64,000 nt of DNA from Enterobacter sp. Cy-643 (GCF_011752815.1 NZ_VWWV01000002.1:186001-250000); one strand, 5' to 3'; counted from the stretch's first letter, positions 38,757-47,275 are shown. The notes: generated by a model from the letters alone, not told the origin. Translations and numbers: made by a program.

Positions 38757-40970
38757 TTAGAAATCAACAGTCATGGAAAGTTTCAGCGTGCGTGGGTCAC
38801 TTTGCGTAATATAGGCCCCGCTGTCGTCGACAGAAGCCCAGTATTTTTCGTTAGTCACGTTTTCGACGCTGGCGCGCCAGGTCAGCTTCTGCTCGTTAAC
38901 CTTCGTGCTGTAGCGCACGCCGAGATCGAGGCGAGTCCAGCCGTTCAGCTTAATGCTGTTGTCGGCGTTGGCATATTGTGACCCGGTGCGAATCAGCGTT
39001 CCCGTCGCGGTGAGGTTCTGTACCCACGGGAGATCCCACTCGCCGCCAACGGACCAGGAGTAACGCGGAACGCCGATTGCATCTTTACCGTCGTTTGTCC
39101 CGCCGTTAGTCTTCACCATTTCTGGCTGAAGCCACAGGGCACTGCCCAACAGGCGCACGCCGTATACTGGCTCACCAAAGACGTTCAGCTCCATGCCGCG
39201 GCTGCGCTGCTCGCCATACAGGCCGTAAACATTGTTGCTGTCGAGCATCCCCACCGGCTTTTTGATCTCAAACAGCGCCAGGCTACCGCCCACACGACCG
39301 GCGTCCACCTTCATCCCCACTTCGTTCTGCTTCGACTGCACAACCCCGACCACGTTTCCGGCATTGGTTGCTTTAGACGTTGCCGTTGGCCCGGGCTGCA
39401 GCGCTTCAATGTGGTTCGCATAGAAAGAGACCGGCTCCCACGGCTTGACCACCAGGCCATAAACCGGCGTAACCTTGAAAGCGTCAAAGCGTGATTTCTG
39501 GTCTTCCACGCCGGTGTAGCTGTAGTTGCGAACCCGCACATCCTGGCGACGAGCCCCCACGGTAAACAGCACCTTATCGTCCAGCGCGGAGAGCGTATCG
39601 GACAGCGAAACCCCGCCTGTTATCGTGCGGCTCCGCTGCGTTGGGTCGTCCATATTGCTGCCGGAAGCAACGGTCGGAAAACGGCTCAGGTCGAGATAAG
39701 ACGGATCGTAGATATTGTTGGTAACACCAGTTTTACTGGACGAGGTATAAGCCGCGCGGGTTTTACGGTAAACGCCGGAATAGCCGAGGTTTACGCTATG
39801 ACCGATAAAACCGGTATCAAACTTCCCCCGAACGCCACCCATGCCGGAGAAAGCGTCGGCGATGTATCGCGTAGACAGGCGGGTCTGAGTGGTATTGCCC
39901 TTGTTATCAACCAATTTAGGCACGCTGTAATTGCCGCGTTCATCGGTTTCGCTGGTGCCCAGCGCGCCGTATAGCGTCCAGTTGTTTACCACATCATACT
40001 CGCTGTGCAGCGCGGCAAAACGAGAGCGCATATCTGAGTAAACCCACGGCTGCCCGTAGTTTGTGCGGTTATCCGGCACCTCAGGCATCTGCGTAATAGC
40101 CCCGACCCCTACCCCGATACGGCCATTATGTACCGTCATCTTCTGGTAGCCGCCGTCGAACGACGTCCGCAGCCTGTCACCTTTGTAATCCAGCCCCACG
40201 CTTGCCAGCGACGTTCTGTTCTTCTGCTCGCGAACCTCACTCTCGCCTTCACGGTGCAGCAGGTTAATGCGAGCGCCAAACTGGTCGTTGTCACCAAACC
40301 TACGGCCAGTATCCAAAGAGCCTCCAACCTGCGAACGCCCGGTGTAATCCACGCCAAGTTGGGTATGTGGTTCACTACCTGCCCGCTTGGGCTCAATATT
40401 AATGGCCCCGCCCACGCCAGACCCGCCCGGAGGAACACCGTTCAGGAAGGCCGTGGAGCCCTTAATCACCTCGACGCGTTCCGCAAGAGCCGTGCTGGTG
40501 ATCTGCCGCGGCAATACGCCATACAGACCGCCGTAAGAAATATCATCCCCGTCTAACAGGAAACCGCGCACGCGGTAAGACTCGCCAAAGTTACCGTAGC
40601 TGCGCACGGGCTGAATCGTCGCGTCGTTACGGATAATGTCACTGAGGGTATTGGCCTGCTTATCCTCGATCATTTTGGAGGTATAGCCGATGACGTTAAA
40701 CGGCACGTTGCGCGCATCCTGTTCACCGAGCATGCCCAGACGGCCGCCATTGGCCACCTGCCCGTCCAGGTAAGCAGGCACCAGATCGTTGCCGCCCTCG
40801 CGGAACTGCGTATCCGGGGTCGCCGTGACGGTTATGGTCTCTTCTTTAGCAGAAAGTTTTGGCTGAGGATTTTCCTGTGACGCAGCGGCAACAGGCAAAC
40901 AGGCGGCAGCGATCAGCGCCGCAGCAAGGCGCGGTTTAAACCCGGCCTGGCGAGAAGGTTGATGAGGCAT
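38757..40970 (-). CDS. TonB-dependent siderophore receptor, ferrichrome type (FcuA-like)
   Basis: 737 aa outer-membrane gated channel. A signal peptide ends near AAAS (about 31); the TonB box is EETITVTAT (about 43-51); the plug domain includes SYRVRGFLLDGDDISYGGLY, ERVEVIKGSTAFLNGVPPGG and GGAINIEPKR; the rest is a 22-strand barrel ending in LKLSMTVDF with the C-terminal phenylalanine needed for assembly. I judge the closest type to be FcuA/FhuE-like receptors for hydroxamates, and the neighbouring fhuDB-like genes support a hydroxamate substrate, but the ligand is not proven. Two Fur-type boxes lie just upstream. Confidence 0.88.
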   Translation of the reverse strand: MPHQPSRQAGFKPRLAAALIAAACLPVAAASQENPQPKLSAKEETITVTATPDTQFREGGNDLVPAYLDGQVANGGRLGMLGEQDARNVPFNVIGYTSKMIEDKQANTLSDIIRNDATIQPVRSYGNFGESYRVRGFLLDGDDISYGGLYGVLPRQITSTALAERVEVIKGSTAFLNGVPPGGSGVGGAINIEPKRAGSEPHTQLGVDYTGRSQVGGSLDTGRRFGDNDQFGARINLLHREGESEVREQKNRTSLASVGLDYKGDRLRTSFDGGYQKMTVHNGRIGVGVGAITQMPEVPDNRTNYGQPWVYSDMRSRFAALHSEYDVVNNWTLYGALGTSETDERGNYSVPKLVDNKGNTTQTRLSTRYIADAFSGMGGVRGKFDTGFIGHSVNLGYSGVYRKTRAAYTSSSKTGVTNNIYDPSYLDLSRFPTVASGSNMDDPTQRSRTITGGVSLSDTLSALDDKVLFTVGARRQDVRVRNYSYTGVEDQKSRFDAFKVTPVYGLVVKPWEPVSFYANHIEALQPGPTATSKATNAGNVVGVVQSKQNEVGMKVDAGRVGGSLALFEIKKPVGMLDSNNVYGLYGEQRSRGMELNVFGEPVYGVRLLGSALWLQPEMVKTNGGTNDGKDAIGVPRYSWSVGGEWDLPWVQNLTATGTLIRTGSQYANADNSIKLNGWTRLDLGVRYSTKVNEQKLTWRASVENVTNEKYWASVDDSGAYITQSDPRTLKLSMTVDF

Positions 40971-40997
40971 TGAAATTCCCTGGCAAAATAAAAATTA

Positions 40998-41035
40998 ATG
41001 AGAACGATTATGATTTTGATCGTGATTATCGTTTC
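40998..41035 (-). promoter_or_regulatory. Two adjacent Fur-type boxes before the receptor gene
   Basis: Read on the minus strand, AATCATAATCGTTCTCATT (40998-41016) matches the common Fur site AATGATAATCATTCTCATT at 17 of 19, and GAAACGATAATCACGATCA (41017-41035) is a weaker second site abutting it. They lie 28-65 bp before the receptor start codon, so iron-bound Fur should repress it. Confidence 0.8.
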
Positions 41036-41114
41036 ATGATTAAAAATTGCAAGAAAATTACCCAGGATGGCGTTCGCTGGCAGCGGCACTTGACCACGTA
41101 AATCGGTGAGAATT

Positions 41115-41150
41115 CAAACAGCAGGCACGCCCGGAACGAGCCTGCTTTTA
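41115..41150 (-). terminator. Likely terminator of the fhuDB-like operon
   Basis: AGCAGGC and GCCTGCT pair around a 13-base loop, 11 bp after the FhuB-like stop codon. The T run on the minus strand is short (GTTTG), so it may be partial. Confidence 0.55.
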
Positions 41151-41157
41151 CAGCGTA

Positions 41158-43095
41158 TTACGCTTTGCGTAACAGCCAGATAAAGTATGGCGCCCCGCAG
41201 AGTGTGGCTAACAATCCCGCCGGGATCTGGAACGGGAAAATAAGGCTTCGGCCCAGCCAGTCGGCCAGCAGCATCAGCCCGGCGCCGATGGCTATCGCCA
41301 CGATAAGCTGGGGCATTGCGCGGCGGAAGCCGAGCATTCTCGCCATGTGCGGTGCCATTAACCCAACAAAACTTAGTGGCCCCACGCAGAGCGTTGCCGC
41401 AGCGACCAATCCGGCTGCCAGCATCAGAATACAGATGCGCGATTGGCTCAGGGCCACGCCCAGAGCCTGAGCCGCCTCACCGCCCAGCGGCAGTATAGCG
41501 AGCCAGCGGCGCACCAGGGGCGTAAGCCCAATCAGCGCCAGCGCCATGCCCCCGCTCACCAGCGCCTGCTGCCCGGTTACTTTCCAGGTGGAGCCGGACA
41601 GCCACGTCAGCACCGACCCGCTGCGCGGATCTCCGCTGGCCAGATAAAGCGTGAGCAGCGTGGCGAAAACGGTACTCAGCGCCACACCGGTCAGTAAAAG
41701 CCTTCCCGGAGCCAGCCCGGAGCGGGCTAAAACGAGCATCGCCATGAGCGTGAGCGCCGCGCCGGCAAAGCCCGCCGGCAGTTGCCAGGCGCTGACGTCG
41801 CCGGGGACGAGAAATATCAATAACACGATGGCGCAGGCCGCGCCGGAACTCACGCCCAGTACCTCGGGGCTGGCCATCGGGTTACCGGTCATTTTTTGCA
41901 CCAACGTACCGGCCGCCGCCAGCATTGCCCCCGCGGCAAGCGCCGACAGCACTCTCGGCCAGCGCCACTGCCACATTTCTTGTATGCCGATAAACCAGCC
42001 GGCGCTTTCCCGCCCAACGCCGAGAGCCAGTAAGGCCACCAGCGCTAAAATCGCAGCAATCATCAGCATCGTTCCAGGGGAAAGCCGGCGTTCCGCCATC
42101 GCGCTGGCATCATCAGAAGCCGCCAGACGCTGGTGACGCAGCCTGGGCAATAGCCACAGCATTAGCGGCGCCCCCACCAGCGCCGTCACGGCGCCGGTCG
42201 GCAATTCTTGCCAATAGCTGCCAACCCAGATCACCAGCTGATCGCTAAGTAAAAGCAGTAGCGCCCCCGTCGCCATCGAAGCCAGGAGCTTGGGCAGCAG
42301 ACGTCTCACGCCAAACATGCCGGCCAGAACCGGCGCAAACAGGCCGATAAATCCGATCACGCCCACCACGCTGACCAGCATCGAACTCAGCAGCAGCGCC
42401 AAAAATAGCCCGCCCACGCGCACCAGGGCCAGCTTCATCCCCAGCCCACGTAATACGGTGTCATCCAAGGCCAGCATGCCCAGCGGGCGGATCATCAATA
42501 CGATAAGTACCAGCACGGCCAGCAGCCTTGGCCAAAGAAACGCCACGCCGGCCCAGTCGTACTGATTCAGCATCCCGCTGCTCCAGATAAACAGGTTTTG
42601 CAGCCTTTCATGGTTGAACAATACGAGGAAGCTTTTTACTGCGCCGCAATAAAGTCCCAATACCAGCCCGGCAAGGATCAGCGTAACCGGCGACATGCGT
42701 TTACCCCAGGCAGCCCCCAACACAATGCTGCCTACGGCCATTGCGCCTGCCAGAGCCGCGAGCTGTTTGCCGGTTTCCCCTGTTCCCGCTAAAAACAGCG
42801 TCGCAAGGGTCAGCCCCAGCTGTGCCCCAGCCGCAACGCCGAGGGTGGCCGGTTCGGCCAGAGGGTTGCGCAGAATATGCTGAAACAGGCAGCCGGCCAG
42901 AGCCAGCCCGGCGCCGGTAAGCAGCGCCAGCACGGTTCGCGGCAGCATGCTGTAGTGAAACAGCATCTGTGAAACATCGGTCACCTGAGGCAGCGTTATC
43001 GCTTTCCACCAAAGAAAGGCGGGCAGCATTTGCTGGAAGTTGTAGCCGGTCAAAAACAGCGTAAAGGCACAGAGTAAAAGTAGAATTATGCGCAC
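41158..43095 (-). CDS. FhuB-like iron-hydroxamate ABC permease (fused double permease)
   Basis: 645 aa, two homologous FecCD-type halves joined, as in E. coli FhuB (660 aa), about 20 membrane helices. Each half has the cytoplasmic loop that meets the ATPase: LRNPLAEPATLGVAAGAQLG in the first and MTGNPMASPEVLGVSSGAAC in the second; GPLSFVGLMAPHMARMLGFR ends the protein. It starts with GTG (43095), overlapping the FhuD-like stop codon by 10 bp. No FhuC-type ATPase gene accompanies it, so it must borrow one, probably from a chromosomal fhu operon elsewhere. Confidence 0.9.
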   Translation of the reverse strand: MRIILLLLCAFTLFLTGYNFQQMLPAFLWWKAITLPQVTDVSQMLFHYSMLPRTVLALLTGAGLALAGCLFQHILRNPLAEPATLGVAAGAQLGLTLATLFLAGTGETGKQLAALAGAMAVGSIVLGAAWGKRMSPVTLILAGLVLGLYCGAVKSFLVLFNHERLQNLFIWSSGMLNQYDWAGVAFLWPRLLAVLVLIVLMIRPLGMLALDDTVLRGLGMKLALVRVGGLFLALLLSSMLVSVVGVIGFIGLFAPVLAGMFGVRRLLPKLLASMATGALLLLLSDQLVIWVGSYWQELPTGAVTALVGAPLMLWLLPRLRHQRLAASDDASAMAERRLSPGTMLMIAAILALVALLALGVGRESAGWFIGIQEMWQWRWPRVLSALAAGAMLAAAGTLVQKMTGNPMASPEVLGVSSGAACAIVLLIFLVPGDVSAWQLPAGFAGAALTLMAMLVLARSGLAPGRLLLTGVALSTVFATLLTLYLASGDPRSGSVLTWLSGSTWKVTGQQALVSGGMALALIGLTPLVRRWLAILPLGGEAAQALGVALSQSRICILMLAAGLVAAATLCVGPLSFVGLMAPHMARMLGFRRAMPQLIVAIAIGAGLMLLADWLGRSLIFPFQIPAGLLATLCGAPYFIWLLRKA

Positions 43096-43967
43096 AGTGC
43101 CTCCGGCAGAAGCTGGCAGAAACGCAGCGCCGAGAAGCTGCCGCCGTAAAACCATACCGCGGGCAGCAGATGCAACTGGCCATCGCGCACGAAAGGCATG
43201 ACCTGCCACAACGCAGATTTCGCCACCGTTTTAATCGGGTCGTCATCGCCGTGCATAAAGCAAACCGCCGTGACATTATCCAGCCTGACCAGAGTTTCAA
43301 TGCCCACAATGGCGCTGCCCCAGGCATTGGTTTTCCCGTCCCAGGCGTTGCGCATCCCCAGCCGTTCCAGCAGGTCATTGAACAGGCTGTTGCGGCCAAA
43401 GATCATCACCCGGCGGCTATCCAGAAATGAAAACATCACCAGCGGGTTCGCATTACCCGGCAGTTTTGCGCGGGTGGCGGCAATCTGCTGATGAAAATGG
43501 GCCAGATGTTCGGTGGCCTGCTGCTCCCGCCCTAAAAACTGCCCGAGCCTCAGAAGGTCTTTTTCCAGCAGCGCCAGCGGGCGGCCCGTCGCATTATTGA
43601 AAGCCGTAGACCAGCAGGGAGCGATAGGTGTTAAATCTGACTCAGACGGCCCGAAGCCTTTGGAGATCAGAAAGAGAGAGGGATTGAGACGCTGCATCAG
43701 CTCGCGGTTGGGCTCGTTCCTCAGTCCGACATCAACGACGCTATCAGGCAGCTTTGGCTCCCCTACCCAGCGGTGATAATTACGTTTATCGGCAATAGCC
43801 ATCGGCATAATCCCCAGCGCCAATAGCATTTCAACCGGCCGCCATTCGAGGGCAATAATACGTGCGGCATCAAAGCGGCTGGCTTCAGCCTGACAGGGCA
43901 GACTTGCCGCCAGAGGCAGCAGGGAGGCTAACGCCAGCAGGCGTCGGCGGCTGAGAGAAACTTCCAT
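43086..43967 (-). CDS. FhuD-like iron-hydroxamate binding protein
   Basis: 293 aa periplasmic binding protein. The signal peptide begins MEVSLSRRRLLALASLLPLA; the three arginines before the hydrophobic core resemble a twin-arginine signal, as in E. coli FhuD. FDAARIIALEWRPVEMLLAL, VDVGLRNEPNRELMQRLNPS and the C-terminal half follow FhuD. It would pass ferrichrome-type complexes to the FhuB-like permease with which it overlaps. A Fur-type box lies 6 bp upstream of the start codon. Confidence 0.9.
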   Translation of the reverse strand: MEVSLSRRRLLALASLLPLAASLPCQAEASRFDAARIIALEWRPVEMLLALGIMPMAIADKRNYHRWVGEPKLPDSVVDVGLRNEPNRELMQRLNPSLFLISKGFGPSESDLTPIAPCWSTAFNNATGRPLALLEKDLLRLGQFLGREQQATEHLAHFHQQIAATRAKLPGNANPLVMFSFLDSRRVMIFGRNSLFNDLLERLGMRNAWDGKTNAWGSAIVGIETLVRLDNVTAVCFMHGDDDPIKTVAKSALWQVMPFVRDGQLHLLPAVWFYGGSFSALRFCQLLPEALCA

Positions 43968-43972
43968 ATAAA

Positions 43973-43991
43973 TAGCAATAGTTATCGTTCT
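43973..43991 (-). promoter_or_regulatory. Candidate Fur box before the fhuDB-like operon
   Basis: On the minus strand AGAACGATAACTATTGCTA resembles the Fur consensus (GATAAT-type core followed by ATT). Weaker than the boxes before the receptor gene but correctly placed. Confidence 0.5.
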
Positions 43992-44065
43992 AATTAAGTT
44001 TTACACATTATGCCGCTCGCCGCCGCCAACGCAATCAAAAACTCGGCCAGCGAACGAGGCATTAT

Positions 44066-44671
44066 TTAGAAGCTAAGGCGTTTGCGCTCTTCCTGACTAA
44101 GTCTGCGGGGTTCAAACTGATGGTGCGTGAACGTTATCTCCGTGGCGTCATCCTCCACGTCATTCAGCTCAATCCGGTCCAGCGATTTCTCGCCGTAAAG
44201 CGTAATGGAGCGGAACAGGCCGCTGAGCGTTTCCTCATAGGGAATCAACACCAGCCGCCATTTTCCATTTCCCAGGTCTGAAAATTCGCTGATGAAGTCT
44301 TTCTCAAGCGCTTTTCGGTCGGGATAAAATAGCGTGCGCAGTAGCTGGTTGAACTGAAACATTTCCGGATTGCTCTCCGCGGTGATCGCCTGCGGCGGCT
44401 GGTGCCCCATCACCTGAACCATCCGATTGTCCCCAACAACAAGTCCCATTGGGAAAGGCTGGCGCTGCTGCCACCAAAGCCCTTTATGCTTCGTCACCAC
44501 GATCCGCCCGCTGGAATGCAGCGGCTGCGCCATGCCTTTTATCTGGCGTTCCTGCTCAAACTGCGCCCGCATTACCTGCACGGCGGCAAATCGCTTTTGG
44601 ATGTCATCCAGCGTTACCGCCCCGGTCGCCTGCGCCACCAGCAAAAGAGAAAGGAGCAAACTTTTTTTCAC
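44066..44671 (-). CDS. LolA-like periplasmic protein (orphan)
   Basis: 201 aa with a signal peptide (MKKSLLLSLLLVAQATGAVT). DDIQKRFAAVQVMRAQFEQE and SGRIVVTKHKGLWWQQRQPF are the pattern of the outer-membrane lipoprotein carrier fold (LolA/LolB-like), including the F-x-Q-E strand and the SGR-hydrophobic-W hairpin. It is not lolA itself, which lies beside rarA and ftsK in enterobacteria; LolA-like paralogues are otherwise seen in aryl-polyene gene clusters, but none of those genes are near. It lies between the iron-uptake block and ymdA. Role unknown: binding of a lipid or a lipoprotein is inferred. Confidence 0.75.
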   Translation of the reverse strand: MKKSLLLSLLLVAQATGAVTLDDIQKRFAAVQVMRAQFEQERQIKGMAQPLHSSGRIVVTKHKGLWWQQRQPFPMGLVVGDNRMVQVMGHQPPQAITAESNPEMFQFNQLLRTLFYPDRKALEKDFISEFSDLGNGKWRLVLIPYEETLSGLFRSITLYGEKSLDRIELNDVEDDATEITFTHHQFEPRRLSQEERKRLSF

Positions 44672-44741
44672 AGCAGTAACCCTATACGTTCAACTGAAAT
44701 CGATCCGCGTTAGTTTACTCTGCTATGTGAGCCAAAACCAA

Positions 44742-44769
44742 AAATACGCGGCCCGCTTTATACGGGCCG
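44742..44769 (-). terminator. Terminator after ymdA
   Basis: CGGCCCG and CGGGCCG form a 7-bp stem; on the minus strand it is followed by CGTATTTTTGG. It lies directly after the ymdA stop codon. Confidence 0.7.
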
Positions 44770-44774
44770 TTAAG

Positions 44775-45089
44775 TTATTGATAGGTAACGTGCAGCACCG
44801 CTGTTTTGTGCTGTGGGTCGAGGTATTGCACACGGGTTTGTATCGTGCTGTCATTGTGAAGAGTGACACCATCAAGCGAGCTGAGAGCCATAGTCTGAGT
44901 GACGGGCTTGCCTTTTTCGGTGCAGGTCATGGCGACATTAGAACTGGCCGGTGCCCATTGGCAGCCGCCTTCTACTATTTCACCTCGAAAATGGATTATG
45001 CCAGAGGATGCGGCCTGAGAAAGCGGTGAAACCGCGATGCCCAGCGCCAGACAAAGCAAATACTGCTTAAAACTTGCTTTCACGTTCAT
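44775..45089 (-). CDS. ymdA: YmdA-like secreted protein
   Basis: 104 aa with a signal peptide ending LSQA/ASSG. The mature part (SSGIIHFRGEIVEGGCQWAP) looks like a small fimbrial-type Ig fold, with two cysteines (GGCQW and VAMTCTEKG) that can form a disulphide and a C-terminal beta-strand LHVTYQ. Its position just after csgC is that of E. coli ymdA, a gene of unknown function. The assignment rests on position and general pattern. Confidence 0.7.
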   Translation of the reverse strand: MNVKASFKQYLLCLALGIAVSPLSQAASSGIIHFRGEIVEGGCQWAPASSNVAMTCTEKGKPVTQTMALSSLDGVTLHNDSTIQTRVQYLDPQHKTAVLHVTYQ

Positions 45090-45202
45090 TACTCCTCGAT
45101 TGCTGTCGTCCCTGAGGTTATCGGCAGAAAATCAAAGATAATTAAACAGTGATCCATGTTTTTTGTTCTTGCAATACTTCCGTCACATATATTTGTTTTC
45201 GG

Positions 45203-45532
45203 TCAAGACTTCCCCGGGTTTTGCCACTGTTGCTCAAGGTGAAAGGCCTTTCCGTCGCTCAGAATAACCGTGACCGTCACGTTGTCGCCGGGGTCAATAT
45301 TCAAACTTAGCTGCGAGAGATCAACCGTTTGATGGGCTTTTATAAACAGCTCGCTGCTTTGGTGGCTGGAACTTTTCCCCGACGGGCCGGTTTTGGTTGC
45401 CACCAGAGTCATGGTGCACCGGCAATCTGCCGCCAGCATAGCGATGGGCGTAATTGTGTAGATGTTTTCCTGCTGCCGGGTATTAAACGTCAGCTGACTT
45501 GAGAGTGCGGCAAGCAATACCAGGGTATGCAT
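45203..45532 (-). CDS. csgC: Curli assembly inhibitor CsgC
   Basis: 109 aa. CsgC is a periplasmic chaperone-like protein that stops CsgA from forming amyloid inside the cell. MHTLVLLAALSSQLTFNTRQ is the signal region, and the CRC (Cys-x-Cys) motif in LAADCRCTMTLVA is the family signature. Ends FHLEQQWQNPGKS. It follows csgA with a strong hairpin in between, so its expression is probably reduced relative to csgBA. Confidence 0.94.
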   Translation of the reverse strand: MHTLVLLAALSSQLTFNTRQQENIYTITPIAMLAADCRCTMTLVATKTGPSGKSSSHQSSELFIKAHQTVDLSQLSLNIDPGDNVTVTVILSDGKAFHLEQQWQNPGKS

Positions 45533-45541
45533 ACAACCTCC

Positions 45542-45570
45542 AAAGAAAAACAGGGCCTTTGGCCCTGTTT
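45542..45570 (-). terminator. Terminator/attenuator between csgA and csgC
   Basis: ACAGGGCC-AAA-GGCCCTGT on the minus strand followed by TTTTCTTT, 20 bp after the csgA stop codon. It should end most csgBA transcripts and leave some read-through to csgC. Confidence 0.88.
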
Positions 45571-45589
45571 ATGCGATAGCCAGGTCGCT

Positions 45590-46003
45590 TTAGTACTGAG
45601 AAGCCGTGGCGTGGTTACCGTTGCCGAACTGGGTGACCGACACCAGAGAGCTGGATGCCGTCTGGTTAACCACTGCCCCATTGTTGGTCCCGAACTGCTG
45701 AACATCAATCTGCGCGTTTTTGCCGTTCCACTGGCTGAGGGTGGCATTGTTACCGTAGCCGTCCTGCAGCAATTTAATATCGCTGCTGTCAGAGCCCTGA
45801 CCCACTTTTGCACCATTAACCGTGCCCAGTTGTTTAATTTCAGTCTTCGAATAGAACGCATTCGACTGCAGCGCAGTGGCATTATTTCCGTTACCTTGCT
45901 GATATATTTTCAAGGTCGAGTGCTGAGCCTGTTGCGGATAGGTCGCCATTGCACCTGCGGAAACAACCAGTGCTGCTAATGCTGCCACTTTAAAAAGATT
46001 CAT
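45590..46003 (-). CDS. csgA: Major curlin subunit CsgA
   Basis: Main subunit of curli amyloid fibres, 137 aa against 151 in E. coli. After the signal peptide (ending AMA) comes only about 10 residues (TYPQQAQHST) where E. coli has the 22-residue glycine-rich secretion segment. Five curlin repeats follow with the S-x5-Q-x4-N-x5-Q pattern: STLKIYQQGNGNNATALQ, SKTEIKQLGTVNGAKVGQ, SDIKLLQDGYGNNATLSQ, AQIDVQQFGTNNGAVVNQ, SLVSVTQFGNGNHATASQ, then the C-terminal Y. The first repeat's serine and the gatekeeper Gly/Asp pattern differ somewhat from E. coli. Confidence 0.96.
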   Translation of the reverse strand: MNLFKVAALAALVVSAGAMATYPQQAQHSTLKIYQQGNGNNATALQSNAFYSKTEIKQLGTVNGAKVGQGSDSSDIKLLQDGYGNNATLSQWNGKNAQIDVQQFGTNNGAVVNQTASSSLVSVTQFGNGNHATASQY

Positions 46004-46048
46004 ACTAAAACCCCCGTCGGATTGATAGTTTCAGCCCAAATGCTTTGC

Positions 46049-46501
46049 TTATCGCTGAATAATGCGAATCGCCATTTGTGACTGGTTTTGCACAACAACT
46101 GCTGACTTCTGGGTACCGTATTGGGTAATGTTTGCTTTGTTACCAGCACCTCGCTGAATAATCAGCGCCGCATTACCAAATGAATCCTGTTTTATACTCG
46201 CATCGTTGGCGACGCCCTCTTGCGAGATATAAGCAAGGTTATAACTACCTGATTGATCGATGTTCGCCCGGTTGCCCGAACCAGTCTGTGCAATCTCAGA
46301 TAATTGCCGCTGACCTCGCTGAGTCACCGCCGCATTATTATTGCTGCCGTACTGGCCAACAATCGCTGTTTGATTAAATTGAGGGTTGCTCAATTCATTA
46401 ACAGCAAAATTGTATTCGGCGGTGGCAAGATCGTTAGCCTGTGCCGGGCAGTAATGGGAGAACCCCATTAACAACATCGTTAAAATCCAATGTATCTTCA
46501 T
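46049..46501 (-). CDS. csgB: Curlin nucleator CsgB
   Basis: Minor subunit that nucleates CsgA on the cell surface, 150 aa (E. coli 151). Signal peptide MKIHWILTMLLMGFSHYCPA, then ANDLATAEYNFAVNELSNPQ. Five curlin-like repeats; the last (KSAVVVQNQSQMAIRIIQR) is basic and lacks the Gln/Asn spacing, as in E. coli, where it attaches CsgB to the surface. First gene of csgBAC, divergent from csgD. Confidence 0.96.
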   Translation of the reverse strand: MKIHWILTMLLMGFSHYCPAQANDLATAEYNFAVNELSNPQFNQTAIVGQYGSNNNAAVTQRGQRQLSEIAQTGSGNRANIDQSGSYNLAYISQEGVANDASIKQDSFGNAALIIQRGAGNKANITQYGTQKSAVVVQNQSQMAIRIIQR

Positions 46502-47275
46502 TTGTCACCCTGAACCTAATAACGCCGGAACATTATGACGAGTAAATCAATAATTACTCATAACGAACCAACCGTAATTTGTTATTGCTCCGTTACGGAA
46601 ATGAGTATGTTACGGCAGGCATTTTAAATATCTCATGCATGGGTTGTATTTTGCATTATCAAATTCACACCAAAGTATTAATACGGAATAAAATAAACCA
46701 AACCAATCATTGCAACTACCTGATCCAGGGATCGGATAATCATTAGCACCCTTATTTAAAGTCACCTTTTATGTCACTGACTTAGCACAACTCAGGCGAC
46801 ACTTAGTCGGTTTACGCAAAAGAAGCGTCACCAGACATAGATTCCTTAAGCGAAGCGGCTAAAAAGATGGAACGCTGTTTTTAAAAATATGAATGATGTT
46901 ATAAATACATAAACCACTAAATAAAAAACTTTAAAATACAATAAATTAATTTAAATTTTTTAAAAATAATGACTATACATACAATTCATGAAGTACAACT
47001 TTTACCTTAAATCTAAATAGTAAAAAAACCGCAAAGAAACATTTTAATATCTACAGTAACATTTAGTTACATAGTTAACACTTGCTTTAATATATCGAAT
47101 CGCTAAATTGAAAACAGATAGTACTTTTTCGTAAAAAATCTCCCTGCGACCGAAAATGATTATTTCGGCGATTAAAAATATTTAACATACAGCACTGTCG
47201 CGAATCTCGATACCTTAGGGAGAATTAATTTCCATTAATTCAAATGGTAGCGACAAAACCAGGTGGAGTTTCATC
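46502..47275. promoter_or_regulatory. csgB-csgD divergent control region
   Basis: 774 bp, very AT-rich, no gene. In E. coli (754 bp) this is one of the most heavily regulated intergenic regions: OmpR, CpxR, RstA, H-NS, IHF and MlrA act on csgD, and CsgD on csgB. The stretch 46900-47050 is almost all A and T and would suit H-NS or IHF. The csgD mRNA leader here is expected to be about 150 nt and is the target of several sRNAs in E. coli. Confidence 0.85.
47061..47090 (+). promoter_or_regulatory. OmpR-type site of the csgD promoter
   Basis: ATTTAGTTACATAGTTAACA followed by CTTGCTTTAA matches the E. coli csgD OmpR site (TTTAGTTACATGTTTAACAC...) at nearly every position. If the leader is 148 nt as in E. 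coli, the site spans about -67 to -38, the right place for activation. Confidence 0.8.

Noticed and set aside
44066-44671. The gene as the true lolA
   Set aside because: Enterobacterial lolA lies between ftsK and rarA; this one is short of the usual lolA neighbours and only moderately similar.
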